Source: Phytohabitans flavus
Lineage (GTDB): Bacteria; Actinomycetota; Actinomycetes; Mycobacteriales; Micromonosporaceae
DNA: 64,000 nt
Direction of reading: 5' to 3'
NCBI RefSeq assembly: GCF_011764545.1
Contig: NZ_AP022870.1
Coordinates: forward strand, 6,392,001 to 6,456,000
Under the pieces are notes generated by a model. That model was not told the origin of the DNA. It ran no database searches and saw only the letters and a program-made list of their open reading frames with translations. The position numbers were made by a program, and so were the translations under genes. Below are positions 34,977-44,899 of this stretch, piece by piece; position 1 is the first letter of the stretch; each line of letters starts with the position of its first letter.

Positions 34977-36206
34977 TCAGGAAGTCTCCTCCGCTACGGC
35001 TGGAGTGCCCAGGCCGCGGGTGGCGATCCGCCAGCCGACCGCGTACACGAGCGTGACCAGCGCGCATCCGGCGAGCAGTGCCCGCTCGTCGACGTGATCG
35101 ACGAGCGCGGCGACCACGATCTGGCTGACCGAGATGGAGAGCGTGGCGAGCATGAGGTCGGCGGCGAAGACCCGGCCGCGAAGGCGATCGGGGACCTCGC
35201 CCTGTAGCGCGAAGTTGGACATGATCCAGTTGGTGCCGCCGGCGAAATGCGCGGCGAAGACAAGCGCCAGTACCAGCGGAAACCAGGGCGCCACGGCGAC
35301 GCCGAGGTAGGCGAGGCCGTACGCGGACATCGAGAGCGCCAGGCCGGGCAGCAGCCACGAGCGGTTGCCGAGCACCTTGCGCATCGTGAGCGGGCCGACG
35401 AGCGCGCCCGCGCCGCGCACGCCGAAGAGCAGCCCGGCTCCGATCGCACCCACCCCGAAGCGACCGGCGAGCAACGGGAAGACGGTCAGCACGCCGTTGC
35501 CGAGCCCGACCGCGGACTTGACCGTGACCAGCGCGAGCACGCGCGGCCGGTGCGCGATGTAAGCGAGCGACTCGCGGATCGCGGTCCAGGTGCCCGCCCG
35601 GCCTTCCGCGCTCTCCCGAGGCGCCTGCAAGGGCCGGCGGATCCGCCACTCCAGCGCCGCGGCCACGGCCAGGGCCGCGGAGGCGACCCAGAAGCACGTG
35701 TACGCGCTGAACGCCGCGCTCAGCACGCCCCCGAGCGAGGCGCCGACGACGGCCATCGTGCCCCAGGCCGAGCCGGAGACCGCGTTCGCGGCGGCGAGGT
35801 CCTCGGGGTCCACCACGTTGGGGAGGGCGGCCTGGGCAGCCGGGGAGTAGAACGCCTTGGCCACCGCCAGCGCGCCGATCGCCATGAGGGCCAGCCCGGC
35901 CGCGCCCGCGCCGCGCACGGTCTGAAGGAGCGTCACGGCGAGCAGCGCAGCGATGTTCGACAGGATGAGGAGCTTCTTGCGGTCGAACCGGTCGGCGATC
36001 GTACCGGTGATCGGCAGGAGCAGCGCGACAAGCCCGGTGTCGACCGCGAGGACCAGCCCGCCCCAGACGCCGCTGCCGGTCAACTCCGGCAGGAGGACCA
36101 GCAGCGGCACCATCACGAACCAGTCCGCACCGAATACGACGAGCTCGGCGGCGAAGAGGTTACGGAAGTCGCGGTTGCGTGTAAGGACCGAGAGGGGTGA
36201 CGACAC
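34977..36206 (-). CDS. MFS exporter (MFS_3/EntS-like)
   Basis: Twelve-helix-type major facilitator of 409 residues: loop 2-3 motif GTIADRFDRKKLLILSNIAA, repeated in variant form after helix 6 (FGVRGAGALVGPLTMRKVLG), and many hydrophobic helices throughout. This subfamily exports siderophores, macrolides and other drugs. GTG start 11 bases downstream of the RND stop, so the two efflux genes are probably one operon. Substrate unknown. Confidence 0.87.
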   Translation of the reverse strand: MSSPLSVLTRNRDFRNLFAAELVVFGADWFVMVPLLVLLPELTGSGVWGGLVLAVDTGLVALLLPITGTIADRFDRKKLLILSNIAALLAVTLLQTVRGAGAAGLALMAIGALAVAKAFYSPAAQAALPNVVDPEDLAAANAVSGSAWGTMAVVGASLGGVLSAAFSAYTCFWVASAALAVAAALEWRIRRPLQAPRESAEGRAGTWTAIRESLAYIAHRPRVLALVTVKSAVGLGNGVLTVFPLLAGRFGVGAIGAGLLFGVRGAGALVGPLTMRKVLGNRSWLLPGLALSMSAYGLAYLGVAVAPWFPLVLALVFAAHFAGGTNWIMSNFALQGEVPDRLRGRVFAADLMLATLSISVSQIVVAALVDHVDERALLAGCALVTLVYAVGWRIATRGLGTPAVAEETS

Positions 36207-36217
36207 GTACCCAGACG

Positions 36218-39200
36218 TTACTGGGTAGGTTTTTTGATCTTCGGTAGGCGCAGCACCTCGAACTGGTCGGTGCCCTCCACGAGCGCCGCCGAAGGCTTGG
36301 AGGGCGGCGGGGCGACGAGCGAATCGTGGCCGTTGGACGTACGCGCTCCCGGAGCCGCGAACGCGAGGTCCTGGTCACCGCCGCCCCGGCCGAACCGCTC
36401 CTTGAAGCTCTCCACCATCGTGTAGAGCGTCGGCACGAGCACCAGCGTCAGCAGCGTGGAGCTGATGAGGCCACCGATCACCACGATCGCGAGCGGCTGC
36501 GAGATGAAGCCGCCCTCGCCGGTCAGCCCGAGCGCCATCGGCAGCAGCGCGAAGATCGTGGCGATCGCGGTCATCAGGATCGGGCGCAGCCGGCGCCGGC
36601 CACCCTCGACGACCGCCTCCAGCACTGGCATGCCCTGCTGCCGGTACTGGTTGATCAGGTCCATCAGCACGATCGCGTTGGTGACCACGATGCCGACGAG
36701 CATGAGGATGCCGATCAGCGCCGGTACGCCGAGCGGGGTGCCGGTGACCAGCAGCAGCGTGATCGCGCCGGTCGCCGCGAACGGGATCGACACGAGCAGG
36801 ATCAACGGCTGGATCAGGCTGCGGAACGTCGCCACCATGATGACGAAGACGATCGCGATCGCGGCAAGCACGGCCAGCCCGAGGTCCGCGAACGCCTCAG
36901 CCTGGTCGGCGCTGACGCCGCCGACCTGGTACGTGGCACCCGGCGGCAGGTCGAGCCCGTCGAGGCGCTCGGTCAGCGCGGCGCTCACGGCGCCCACGTT
37001 CGAGCCTGTCGCCGTGCCGGTGACGCTGGCGCTGCGCTCGCCGTCGATGCGGGTGATCTCGAGCGGGCCGGAGACCTCCTTGACCTCCGCGACGTCCATG
37101 AGGCGGAAGGAGCTGATCCGGTACGCCCGGAGTCCGTCCACAGTGACCGGTGGGTTGGCGGCCCTGAGCACCACATCCTGCTGTACGCCGTCGAGGGCCA
37201 CCTGGCCCACCGGCACGCCCCGCATGATCTGCGCGACCATCTGGGCGATGGCCTGCTCGCTGAGGCCCACCCGGGCAGCGGAGGCCCGGTTGACCACCAC
37301 GTCGATCCGCGGCACGTCGGCCGACAGGCTCGTGGTCACCTGCTCCACGTCGGGCGTCTCGCTCATCGCCTGCCGCACCTGCTCGGTGGCCTGGGCGAGC
37401 GTGTCGGAGTCGGCGGCCTGGACGATCACCTCGAGCTCGTCGGCGGAGCCGCCACCGGCCCCACCGCCGCCACCGCCGACGGTGATCTCGCCGGCGCCGT
37501 AGACGTCGCCGAACTGCTCGCGAAGCTGGTCCTGCACCGCTCCGGAGTCGACGCCCTCCTTGACCGTGACGGAGAAGCTGGCCGCGGCGACCCCGCCGCC
37601 CGACCACGGCGCACCCCGCCCCCGGCGGTCACCTGGTACGACTCGATGTCGTCACGGCCGGCGAGCACGCCCTCCACCTGCCGCGCGGCCGCGTCCGTGG
37701 CGTCCATGCTGGTGCCGGGAGGCAGCTCCTGGCTGATGACGAAGGTGTCCTGGCCGGAGTCGTCGATGAAGTTGGTCTTCAGCTGGGTGGACAGCCCGAA
37801 CGTGCCGATCAGCACCGCGATGCCGATGCCCACGGTTGCCCACCGACGCCGGGTGGCGAAGCCGATCACTGGCAGGTACGCCAGCTGGAGGAAGCTGTGC
37901 CGCTCCCGCTCCTCGGCCGCCCGCCGCACGGACGCCTCGTCGCCGACGACGGTGGCCGGGCGGAGGAACCAGTACGCCAGCACCGGGATGACGGTCAGCG
38001 AGACAAGCAGCGACGCGAGCAGCGCCACCGTCACCGTGATCGCGAAGGGCGCGAAGAGCTGCCCCACGAATCCGCCGACGAGCGCGATCGGGGCGAACAC
38101 CGCCACCGTGGTGAGCGTCGACGCGGTGACCGCGCCGGCCACCTCCTTGACGCCGTCGACGATCGCGCGGCGCTTGTCCTCGCCGTACCCGAGATGGCGT
38201 TTGATGTTTTCCAACACGACGATCGAGTCATCGACGACCCGGCCCACCGCGATCGTGAGCGCGCCGAGCGTGAGCAGGTTGAGCGAGTAGTCGCCGACCC
38301 ACAGCGCGATCAGCGCGACAAGCACCGACAGCGGGATCGACACGGCGGTGACCAGGGTCGAGCGGACCGACAGCAGGAAGACGAGGATCACGAGCACGGC
38401 CATCAGCAGGCCGAGCAGGCCCTCGGTGGTGAGGCTGTCGATCGACTTCTCGACGAACGGCGCCTGGTCGAAGATCACCGTCAGCGTGGACCCGCTGCTC
38501 TCGCTGAGGGCGGCGAGCCGGTCGCGGATCTCGTGGGAGATCTGCACCGCGTTGCCGTCGGGCGAGGCGGTAACCGCGATGCCGAGGCTCTCCTCGCCAT
38601 TCGTGCGGGTGAACCCGGTCGCCGGTGCCAGCCCCTCCTCGACCGTGGCCACCGTGCCCAGCTGCACCGGGTTGAGACCAGGGGGCGCGTTCAGCCACAG
38701 CCCGCGCAGCTCGTCGATGGTCACGATCGGCGTACCCACCTGGATCGTGCGCGTCTTGTCGTCGCTCGTGAGCGTGCCGGCGGGGATGGCGACGCCGTTG
38801 GCCTGGAGCGCCGCGCCGATCGCGCGCGTGTCGATGCCGGCGGCTGCCATCTTCGCCGGATCCGGCGTGACCGTCACGACCGGGTCGCGGGCACCCTCGA
38901 TCTCGACCGTGCGAACCCCGTCGATCCCCTCGATGTCCGGCACGACCGTGCGGGCCAGCCGGTCCGCGAGCTCCTTCTGGTCGCCACCGGTGCTGCTCGA
39001 CGCGTAGAGCACGATCGCCGGCAGGTCGTCGGTGCTGCCCGCGAAGACCTGCGGCTCCACCCCGTCGGGCAGCTGCGGGCCGACCCGGTTGAGCGCCGTC
39101 TGAAGCTTGTTGACCGCGTCGTTCAGGTCGGTACCGAACGCGAACTCGACCTGGATGCTCGCCGAACCCTCGCGGGATGTGGAGGTCACCTTGCTGAGCC

Positions 39201-39429
39201 CGGCGATGCCCTGGACGCCGTTTTCGATCGGCTCGGTCACGCGCTCCTCGACGATCTCCGGCGCGGCACCCGGGTAAGGGGCCACGACGAACGCCGCGGG
39301 GAACTCCAACGAAGGCAGCAGCTGCTGCTTGAGCGAGGGGATGGCGAACGCCCCGAACGCGGTGATAACCACCGCGACCAGCGCGACCAGACCGCGATTG
39401 GCGAGGCTGAGTCTGGCGAACAACGACAT
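36218..39429 (-). CDS. RND-superfamily efflux transporter (AcrB/HAE1-like), frameshifted
   Basis: A large inner-membrane transporter (about 1070 aa after repair). The first half runs in one frame: ANRGLVALVAVVITAFGAFA as TM1, porter domain EERVTEPIENGVQGIAGLSK, then the TM4 motif GRVVDDSIVVLENIKRHLG and LVGGFVGQLFAPFAITVTVA. The second half, from about ASFSVTVKEGVDSGAVQDQL, is in another frame and repeats the RND fold (PLILLVSIPFAATGAITLLL, IGILMLVGIVVTNAIVLMDL). One added base between about 37,590 and 37,625 restores continuity. No outer-membrane partner is expected in a Gram-positive. Start ATG at 39427-39429; a GTG four codons upstream is possible. Confidence 0.87.
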
Positions 39430-39662
39430 GTCGGAGCTCACTCCAAGGGGGGTGGGAACGCACGAGGGATGCGGCGCTCACCTTAGCGGTCGTCACTCTG
39501 ACGCGGTGTAGGACATCCGGCCTCATCTGCCCCGTCCGTCTCGCTTTTCACTCTTTCCGTGGTGGGAGCGTCCCGGTAGGTGGTTATTGGTCAGGTGGGG
39601 GCAACCTGGGCGTAGGCGGGTGGGGCATTCTGAACCTGCGACCCGAAGACAGGAGAAGCGCC

Positions 39663-40712
39663 ATGTGGCGGGGTCTTATAGAGCAGTACCGGGACCGCCT
39701 GCCGGTCACCGGATCCACCCCGATCGTCACGCTGTACGAGGGCAATACGCCGCTCGTGCCCGCTCCCGTACTGTCGTCCCGTTTGGGCTGTGATGTCCAG
39801 CTCAAGGTGGAGGGTGCAAACCCGACCGGCTCCTTCAAGGACCGGGGGATGACGCTAGCTGTCTCTAAGGCGGTCGAAAGCGGGGCGAAGGCGATTATCT
39901 GCGCCTCGACCGGCAACACCTCGGCGTCCGCGGCGGCGTATGCGGCACGCGCCGGCCTCACCTGCGCGGTACTCGTGCCGCAGGGCAAGATCGCGCTCGG
40001 CAAGCTTGCCCAGGCGCTGGTGCACGGCGCCCGCCTACTCCAGGTGAATGGCAACTTCGACGACTGCCTGTCGCTCGCCTCGAAGCTCTCCCTCGACTTC
40101 CCGGTGGCCCTGGTCAACTCGGTCAACATCGACCGCATCCACGGCCAGAAGACGGCCGCCTTCGAGATCGTCGAGGAGCTGGGCGACGCGCCGGACATCC
40201 ACTGCCTGCCGGTCGGCAACGCGGGCAACATCACCGCGTACTGGATGGGCTACCAGGAGGACTACGACGACGGCAATGCCACCCGCCGGCCGAAGATGTT
40301 CGGCTTTCAGGCCTCTGGCGCGGCCCCGATCGTCACCGGCAAGGCGGTCGCCGAGCCGTCCACCATCGCCACGGCCATCCGCATCGGCAACCCGGCGAGC
40401 TGGACCAAGGCGGTCGACGCCCGCGACGCGTCGAAGGGCCTGATCGCCTCGGTGACCGACCGCCAGATCCTCTCCGCGTACCGGCTGCTCGCCCGCGAGG
40501 TCGGCGTCTTCGTGGAGCTGGCGAGCGCGGCCAGCGTGGCCGGCCTGCTCCAGGAGGCCGAGGCCGGACGCGTCCCAAGAGGCTCCACGGTCGTCTGCAC
40601 CGTAACTGGCCACGGCCTGAAGGACCCAGAGTGGGCCATCTCCACAGCCCCCTCCCCCACAACAATCCAGCTAGACATCCTAGCCGCCGCCCGCGCGCTG
40701 GACCTCGCCTAG
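39663..40712 (+). CDS. thrC: Threonine synthase
   Basis: PLP enzyme converting O-phosphohomoserine to threonine (349 aa). It has LYEGNTPLVPAPVLSSRLG, the PLP-lysine motif KVEGANPTGSFKDRGMT, ICASTGNTSASAAAYAARAG, the phosphate-binding CLPVGNAGNITAYWMGY and the C-terminal VVCTVTGHGLKDPEWA. It is on the plus strand, opposite to hom and thrB, although these genes normally form one operon; an RND gene is divergent upstream and an IS110 element lies directly downstream. Confidence 0.95.
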   Translation: MWRGLIEQYRDRLPVTGSTPIVTLYEGNTPLVPAPVLSSRLGCDVQLKVEGANPTGSFKDRGMTLAVSKAVESGAKAIICASTGNTSASAAAYAARAGLTCAVLVPQGKIALGKLAQALVHGARLLQVNGNFDDCLSLASKLSLDFPVALVNSVNIDRIHGQKTAAFEIVEELGDAPDIHCLPVGNAGNITAYWMGYQEDYDDGNATRRPKMFGFQASGAAPIVTGKAVAEPSTIATAIRIGNPASWTKAVDARDASKGLIASVTDRQILSAYRLLAREVGVFVELASAASVAGLLQEAEAGRVPRGSTVVCTVTGHGLKDPEWAISTAPSPTTIQLDILAAARALDLA

Positions 40713-40732
40713 GGCGCCCCACCCCCATCCGC

Positions 40733-40794
40733 GTTGATCAGGGAGTTCGTGGGCGTGTCGGTCGGCGTGTCGCCCCACGAGGTCCCTGATCAAC
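40733..40794. repeat. Long palindromic element after thrC
   Basis: Perfect 12-bp arms GTTGATCAGGGA (40733-40744) and TCCCTGATCAAC (40783-40794) enclose partly complementary inner arms around TTCGTGGGCG and CGCCCCACGA. It begins 20 bases beyond the thrC stop with no U-tract, so it resembles a dispersed palindromic repeat or mini-transposon end more than a classical terminator, though it could slow transcription from thrC. Confidence 0.75.
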
Positions 40795-40898
40795 CGTGCG
40801 GGAGGCCCGCTAGGCCGAGCCGGCTTTGGTTGTGAAGCGCGGAGGGTGAGGCCGCGGGAGCAGCGGTCCGGACCACCGCGGACAGAGATGATGTTTGT

Positions 40899-40986
40899 GA
40901 GCACCTCCCGTCCGGGGTCTGACCCGACGGCGGACTGACCTTGGGGTCTTGGAAGATGATCTGTCGGCCCTGGTCGGGAGGTGCTC
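40899..40986. other. Inverted repeat upstream of the IS110 transposase; candidate structured RNA
   Basis: Perfect 12-bp arms GAGCACCTCCCG (40899-40910) and CGGGAGGTGCTC (40975-40986) enclose 64 bases that can fold further. It lies about 125 bases before the transposase ATG, in the non-coding end where IS110-group elements encode their bridge RNA. It could instead be a separate 88-bp mini-element. Inferred from position and symmetry only. Confidence 0.45.
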
Positions 40987-41010
40987 GTGCACTCACTGGA
41001 CGTGGCGTTG

Positions 41011-42195
41011 TGACTTCATAGGAGCCTGGCTAGAGGCCCCGTCTCTGTCTTGTCCGCGTTGCCCGGCTGGTGCGTGCCGCCCTGCCCCCAGTCACGAACG
41101 ACAGGACGACGATGCCCTCTATTACACCCGACACCGCCGCGATCGAGGTCGTCGGTGGCGTGGACACCCATCTCGACACGCACACCGTCGCGGTGATCGA
41201 CCTGGTCGGACGGGTGGTCGGCACTGAGCAGTTCCCGGCCACCACAGCCGGCTACACGGCCCTGCTGGCCTGGATGCGCGGACACGGACGACTGGCCCGC
41301 GTGGGGGTGGAGGGCACCGGCGCCTACGGCGCCGGCCTGACCCGCCAACTACGCAACGCCGGCGTCGAGGTGATCGAGGTCGACCGCCCGGACCGCAAGA
41401 CCCGCCGCTCGCAAGGCAAGTCCGACCCGATCGACGCCGTCCAAGCCGCCAAGACCGCCCTGGCCGGCCACCGCACCGGAACCCCCAAACAACGCGACGG
41501 CCGCGTCGAAGCCCTCCGCAACCTACGCGTGGCCCGGCGCAGCGCGGTCGAACAACGCGCCGACACCCAACGCCAGATCAAAACCCTGATCGTCACCGCC
41601 CCCGACGAACTACGCGCCCGACTGCGTGGCCTGAACGTCAAGCAGTTGATCGCGACCTGCGCCACCCTGCGGCCCGACCGGGCCGACGCCGCCACGCCGG
41701 CCACTGCCGTCAAGCTCGCCCTACGCTGCCTGGCCCGCCGTCACCAGCAACTGTCCGCCGAGATCACCGACCTCGACGAACTACTTGAACCCCTCGTGGC
41801 CGCCATCAACCCCGACCTGCTCGCTGTCCACGGCGTCGGCCCCGACGTCGCCGGCCAACTACTGGTCACCGCCGGCGAAAACCACGACCGACTCACCTCC
41901 GAAGCCGCGTTCGCCATGCTCTGCGGCGCCGCCCCCATCCCCGCCAGCTCCGGCAAAACCAGCCGCCACCGCCTCAACCGCGGCGGTGACCGACAAGCCA
42001 ACGCCGCCCTCTACCGCGTCGTACTCACCCGCCTACGCTGGGACCCCCGCACCCGCGCCTACGCCGAACGACGCACCAAGCAAGGCCTGTCCAAGAAAGA
42101 AATCATCCGATGCCTCAAGCGCTACGTCGCCCGCGAGCTCTACCAACACATCACAACAAACGATCTTGAACTAGCCGCTTGACATCCATAGGAGC
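41011..42195 (+). mobile_element. IS110-family insertion sequence (minimum extent)
   Basis: The element contains one DEDD transposase gene. A shared motif, TGAC followed closely by CATAGGAGC, occurs at 41011-41025 and 42180-42195, flanking the gene; I use these as minimal limits. The non-coding left part probably extends to about 40,850, since nothing there looks like host coding sequence. No terminal inverted repeats or target duplication are expected for IS110. It lies between the convergent thrC and hom genes. Confidence 0.75.
41112..42182 (+). CDS. IS110-family transposase
   Basis: DEDD recombinase of 356 residues. N-terminal RuvC-like domain: VVGGVDTHLDTHTVAVIDLV with the first Asp, RVGVEGTGAYGAGLTRQL, VIEVDRPDRKTRRSQGKSDP with the last acidic residue in DPIDAVQAAK. 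C-terminal Tnp_20 domain: LLAVHGVGPDVAGQLLVTAG, the catalytic-serine region AAPIPASSGKTSRHRLNRGG and QANAALYRVVLTRLRWDPRT. Intact, so probably active. Start ATG at 41112 with AGGA upstream. Codon usage has many ACC/CCC/AAC codons and differs a little from its neighbours. Confidence 0.93.
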   Translation: MPSITPDTAAIEVVGGVDTHLDTHTVAVIDLVGRVVGTEQFPATTAGYTALLAWMRGHGRLARVGVEGTGAYGAGLTRQLRNAGVEVIEVDRPDRKTRRSQGKSDPIDAVQAAKTALAGHRTGTPKQRDGRVEALRNLRVARRSAVEQRADTQRQIKTLIVTAPDELRARLRGLNVKQLIATCATLRPDRADAATPATAVKLALRCLARRHQQLSAEITDLDELLEPLVAAINPDLLAVHGVGPDVAGQLLVTAGENHDRLTSEAAFAMLCGAAPIPASSGKTSRHRLNRGGDRQANAALYRVVLTRLRWDPRTRAYAERRTKQGLSKKEIIRCLKRYVARELYQHITTNDLELAA

Positions 42196-42221
42196 ATCAT
42201 CGCGGTAGCCCAAATCTTTCT

Positions 42222-43514
42222 CTATGTCGCTTCGATGCCCTCGACGCGGAGCACGCTCGCGATCGAGCGGACGATGTCGAGCTGCTGGAGCTCGCGGACC
42301 GTCGCGGTGAGCGCGGCGTCCGGGGCGGCGTGGGTGACGATCACGAGTATCGCCTCGTCGCCGCGGCCGGACTGGCGGACCGTGGCGATGGAGACGTCGT
42401 GCTTGGCGAAGACGCCGGCCACCGCGGCGAGCACGCCCGCGCGGTCGGCGACGTCGAGGCTGATGTGGTAGCGCGTGACCGCCTCGCCCATCGGGCGGAT
42501 CGGCAGGTCGGCGTAGCGGGACTCGCTGGCCGCGCGTACCCCCGCGAGCCGGTTGCGGCTCACCGCGACGATGTCGCCGAGGACCGCGCTCGCGGTCGGC
42601 GCGCCGCCCGCCCCACGGCCGTAGAACATGAGCTGGCCCGCCGCCGCGGCCTCGACGAAGACCGCGTTGAACGCGTCGCCCACACTGGCCAGCGGGTGGG
42701 TGCGCGGGATCATCGCCGGGTGCACGCGCACGCTGACCGAGTCGTCGATGCGCGCCGCGATGCAGAGCAGCTTGATGGTGCAGCCCATCGCCTTGGCGCT
42801 GGCCACGTCGGCGGCGGTCACCTCGGTGATGCCCTCCCGGTGCACGTCGGCCGCGCTCACCCGGCTGTGGAACGCGAGCGAGGCGAGGATCGCCGCCTTG
42901 GCCGCCGCGTCGAAGCCCTCGACGTCAGCGGTGGGGTCGGCCTCCGCGTACCCGAGTGCGGTCGCCTCCTCCAGCGCGTCGCTGAAGGAGGCGCCGGTGG
43001 CGTCCATCGAGGACAGGATGTAGTTGGTGGTGCCGTTGACGATGCCGGTGACCCGCGTGATCGTGTCGCCGTGCAGCGACTCGCGGAGCGGGCGCAGCAG
43101 CGGGATCGCGCCGGCCACGGACGCCTCGTAGTACAGGTCTGCGCCGCCCTCGGTGGCCGCGTCGTGCAGCGTGCCGCCGTCTTCCGCGAGGAGCGCCTTG
43201 TTGGCCGTCACCACGCTCTTGCCGGCCTTGAGCGCCTCGACGAGCCAGGTGCGGGCCGGCTCGATACCGCCGACGACCTCGACCACCACGTCGACGTCGT
43301 CGCGCTTGACGAGGCCGAGCGCGTCGGTCGTGAGGAGCGCCGGGTCGACGGGCAGGTCACCACGGTCGCGGCCGAGCCGCCGCACGGCGATGCCGGCGAT
43401 CTCCACCGGCGCGCCGATCCGGGCCGTGAGGTCGCCGGCCTGCTCGTGCAGCAGCCGGACAACCTCGGACCCGACCGTGCCGCATCCCAACAGCGCCACC
43501 CGTACAGGCTTCAT
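42222..43514 (-). CDS. hom: Homoserine dehydrogenase with ACT domain
   Basis: NAD(P)-dependent reduction of aspartate semialdehyde to homoserine (430 aa). Rossmann start VRVALLGCGTVGSEVVRLL, VEVVGGIEPARTWLVEALKA, catalytic region GTTNYILSSMDATGASFSDA with LGYAEADPTADVEGFDAAAK, and a C-terminal ACT domain (YHISLDVADRAGVLAAVAGV) for feedback control by threonine. The ATG overlaps the lysA stop (ATGA). Confidence 0.96.
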   Translation of the reverse strand: MKPVRVALLGCGTVGSEVVRLLHEQAGDLTARIGAPVEIAGIAVRRLGRDRGDLPVDPALLTTDALGLVKRDDVDVVVEVVGGIEPARTWLVEALKAGKSVVTANKALLAEDGGTLHDAATEGGADLYYEASVAGAIPLLRPLRESLHGDTITRVTGIVNGTTNYILSSMDATGASFSDALEEATALGYAEADPTADVEGFDAAAKAAILASLAFHSRVSAADVHREGITEVTAADVASAKAMGCTIKLLCIAARIDDSVSVRVHPAMIPRTHPLASVGDAFNAVFVEAAAAGQLMFYGRGAGGAPTASAVLGDIVAVSRNRLAGVRAASESRYADLPIRPMGEAVTRYHISLDVADRAGVLAAVAGVFAKHDVSIATVRQSGRGDEAILVIVTHAAPDAALTATVRELQQLDIVRSIASVLRVEGIEAT

Positions 43515-44896
43515 CCCACATCCAATGCCAGCAGGTCGTCCTCGGTCTCCCGGCGAACGATCACCCGTGCCCGCCCGTCACGCACCGCCACCACCGGAGG
43601 CCGTGGTACGTGGTTGTAGTTACTGGCCATGCTCCGGCAGTAAGCGCCGGTACCGGGCACTGCGAGAAGATCTCCGGGCTGCACGTCGGCGGGCAGGAAT
43701 TCATCCTTAACGACCACGTCACCTGACTCGCAATGTTTTCCCACCACCCGGGCGAGCAGTGGCGGTGCCGAGGAGGCGCGGGAGGCGACGGTCGCCGAGT
43801 ACGTCGCGCCGTAGAGCGCCGCCCGGATGTTGTCGCTCATGCCGCCGTCGACGCTCACGTACGTGCGGATGCCGTCGACGTCCTTGACCGTGCCCACCTC
43901 GTACAGCGTGAAGACGGCCGGACCCACGATCGCCCGACCCGGCTCGATCGAGATGTGGGGCAGCGCCAGCCGCAGCACCTCGCACTCGTCCGCCACGATC
44001 TTGTCGAGCCGCTTGGCCAGCTCGGCGGGGGCGGCCGGGTCGTCCTGCGTGGTGTACGCGATACCGAAGCCGCCGCCCAGGTCCAGCTCGGGCAGCTCGA
44101 CGCCGTGCGCGTCGCGGATCTGTGCCTGCAACCCCAGCACGCGACGGGCGGAGACCTCGAAGCCGCTCGTGTCGAAGATCTGCGAGCCGATGTGGGAGTG
44201 CAACCCGCGCAGGTCGAGGACGTCCTCGTGCAGGATCTTCGTCGCGGCGTCGAACGCGGCACCGCCGGCCAGCGAGAATCCGAACTTCTGGTCCTCGTGC
44301 GCCGTCGCGATGAACTCGTGCGTGTGCGCCTCGACGCCGACCGTCACCCGCAGGAGGACGGCGGGCTTTGTGTTCAGCCTGCGGGCGATCTCACTGAGCC
44401 GGTCGATCTCGTGGACCGAGTCGACGATGATCCGACCCACCCCGACCTCGACCGCGCGGGTCAGCTCGGACACCGACTTGTTGTTGCCGTGGAAGCCGAT
44501 CCGCTCCGGCGGCATCCCGGCCGACAGCGCGGTGGCCAGCTCGCCGCCGGTGCACACGTCGAGGTGCAGCCCCTCCTCGGCGATGATCCGCACCACAGCG
44601 CGGCACAGGAACGCCTTGCCCGCGTAGTACACGTCACAGCCGGCGAACGCGGCGAGGAAGTCGCGGCAGCGCGCCCGCATGTCGTTTTCGTCCAGTAGGT
44701 ACGCCGGGGTGCCGAACTCCTCGGCCAGATCCCGCACGCTGACGTCACCGATGGCGAGCGCGCCGTCGGCCGCGCGCGCCACGCTGGTGGGCCACAGTTG
44801 CGGCAGGATCACGTTGACGTCTTCGGGGGTACGCAGCCAGGCCGGCCCTCTGCTGCCCAGCTCTCCGTGCAGTGCCCCCGCTTCGTGCGCGCGCAA
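43511..44896 (-). CDS. lysA: Diaminopimelate decarboxylase
   Basis: PLP enzyme of fold III that decarboxylates meso-diaminopimelate to lysine (461 aa). It has VYYAGKAFLCRAVVRIIAEE with the PLP lysine, LDVCTGGELATALSAGMPPE, FHGNNKSVSELTRAVEVGVG, LHSHIGSQIF, LDLGGGFGIAYT and ISIEPGRAIVGPAVFTLYEV. The N-terminal 40 residues (MRAHEAGALHGELGSRGPAW) match the actinobacterial extension. It lies three bases after argS and overlaps hom. Confidence 0.95.
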   Translation of the reverse strand: MRAHEAGALHGELGSRGPAWLRTPEDVNVILPQLWPTSVARAADGALAIGDVSVRDLAEEFGTPAYLLDENDMRARCRDFLAAFAGCDVYYAGKAFLCRAVVRIIAEEGLHLDVCTGGELATALSAGMPPERIGFHGNNKSVSELTRAVEVGVGRIIVDSVHEIDRLSEIARRLNTKPAVLLRVTVGVEAHTHEFIATAHEDQKFGFSLAGGAAFDAATKILHEDVLDLRGLHSHIGSQIFDTSGFEVSARRVLGLQAQIRDAHGVELPELDLGGGFGIAYTTQDDPAAPAELAKRLDKIVADECEVLRLALPHISIEPGRAIVGPAVFTLYEVGTVKDVDGIRTYVSVDGGMSDNIRAALYGATYSATVASRASSAPPLLARVVGKHCESGDVVVKDEFLPADVQPGDLLAVPGTGAYCRSMASNYNHVPRPPVVAVRDGRARVIVRRETEDDLLALDVG

Positions 44897-44899
44897 GCC

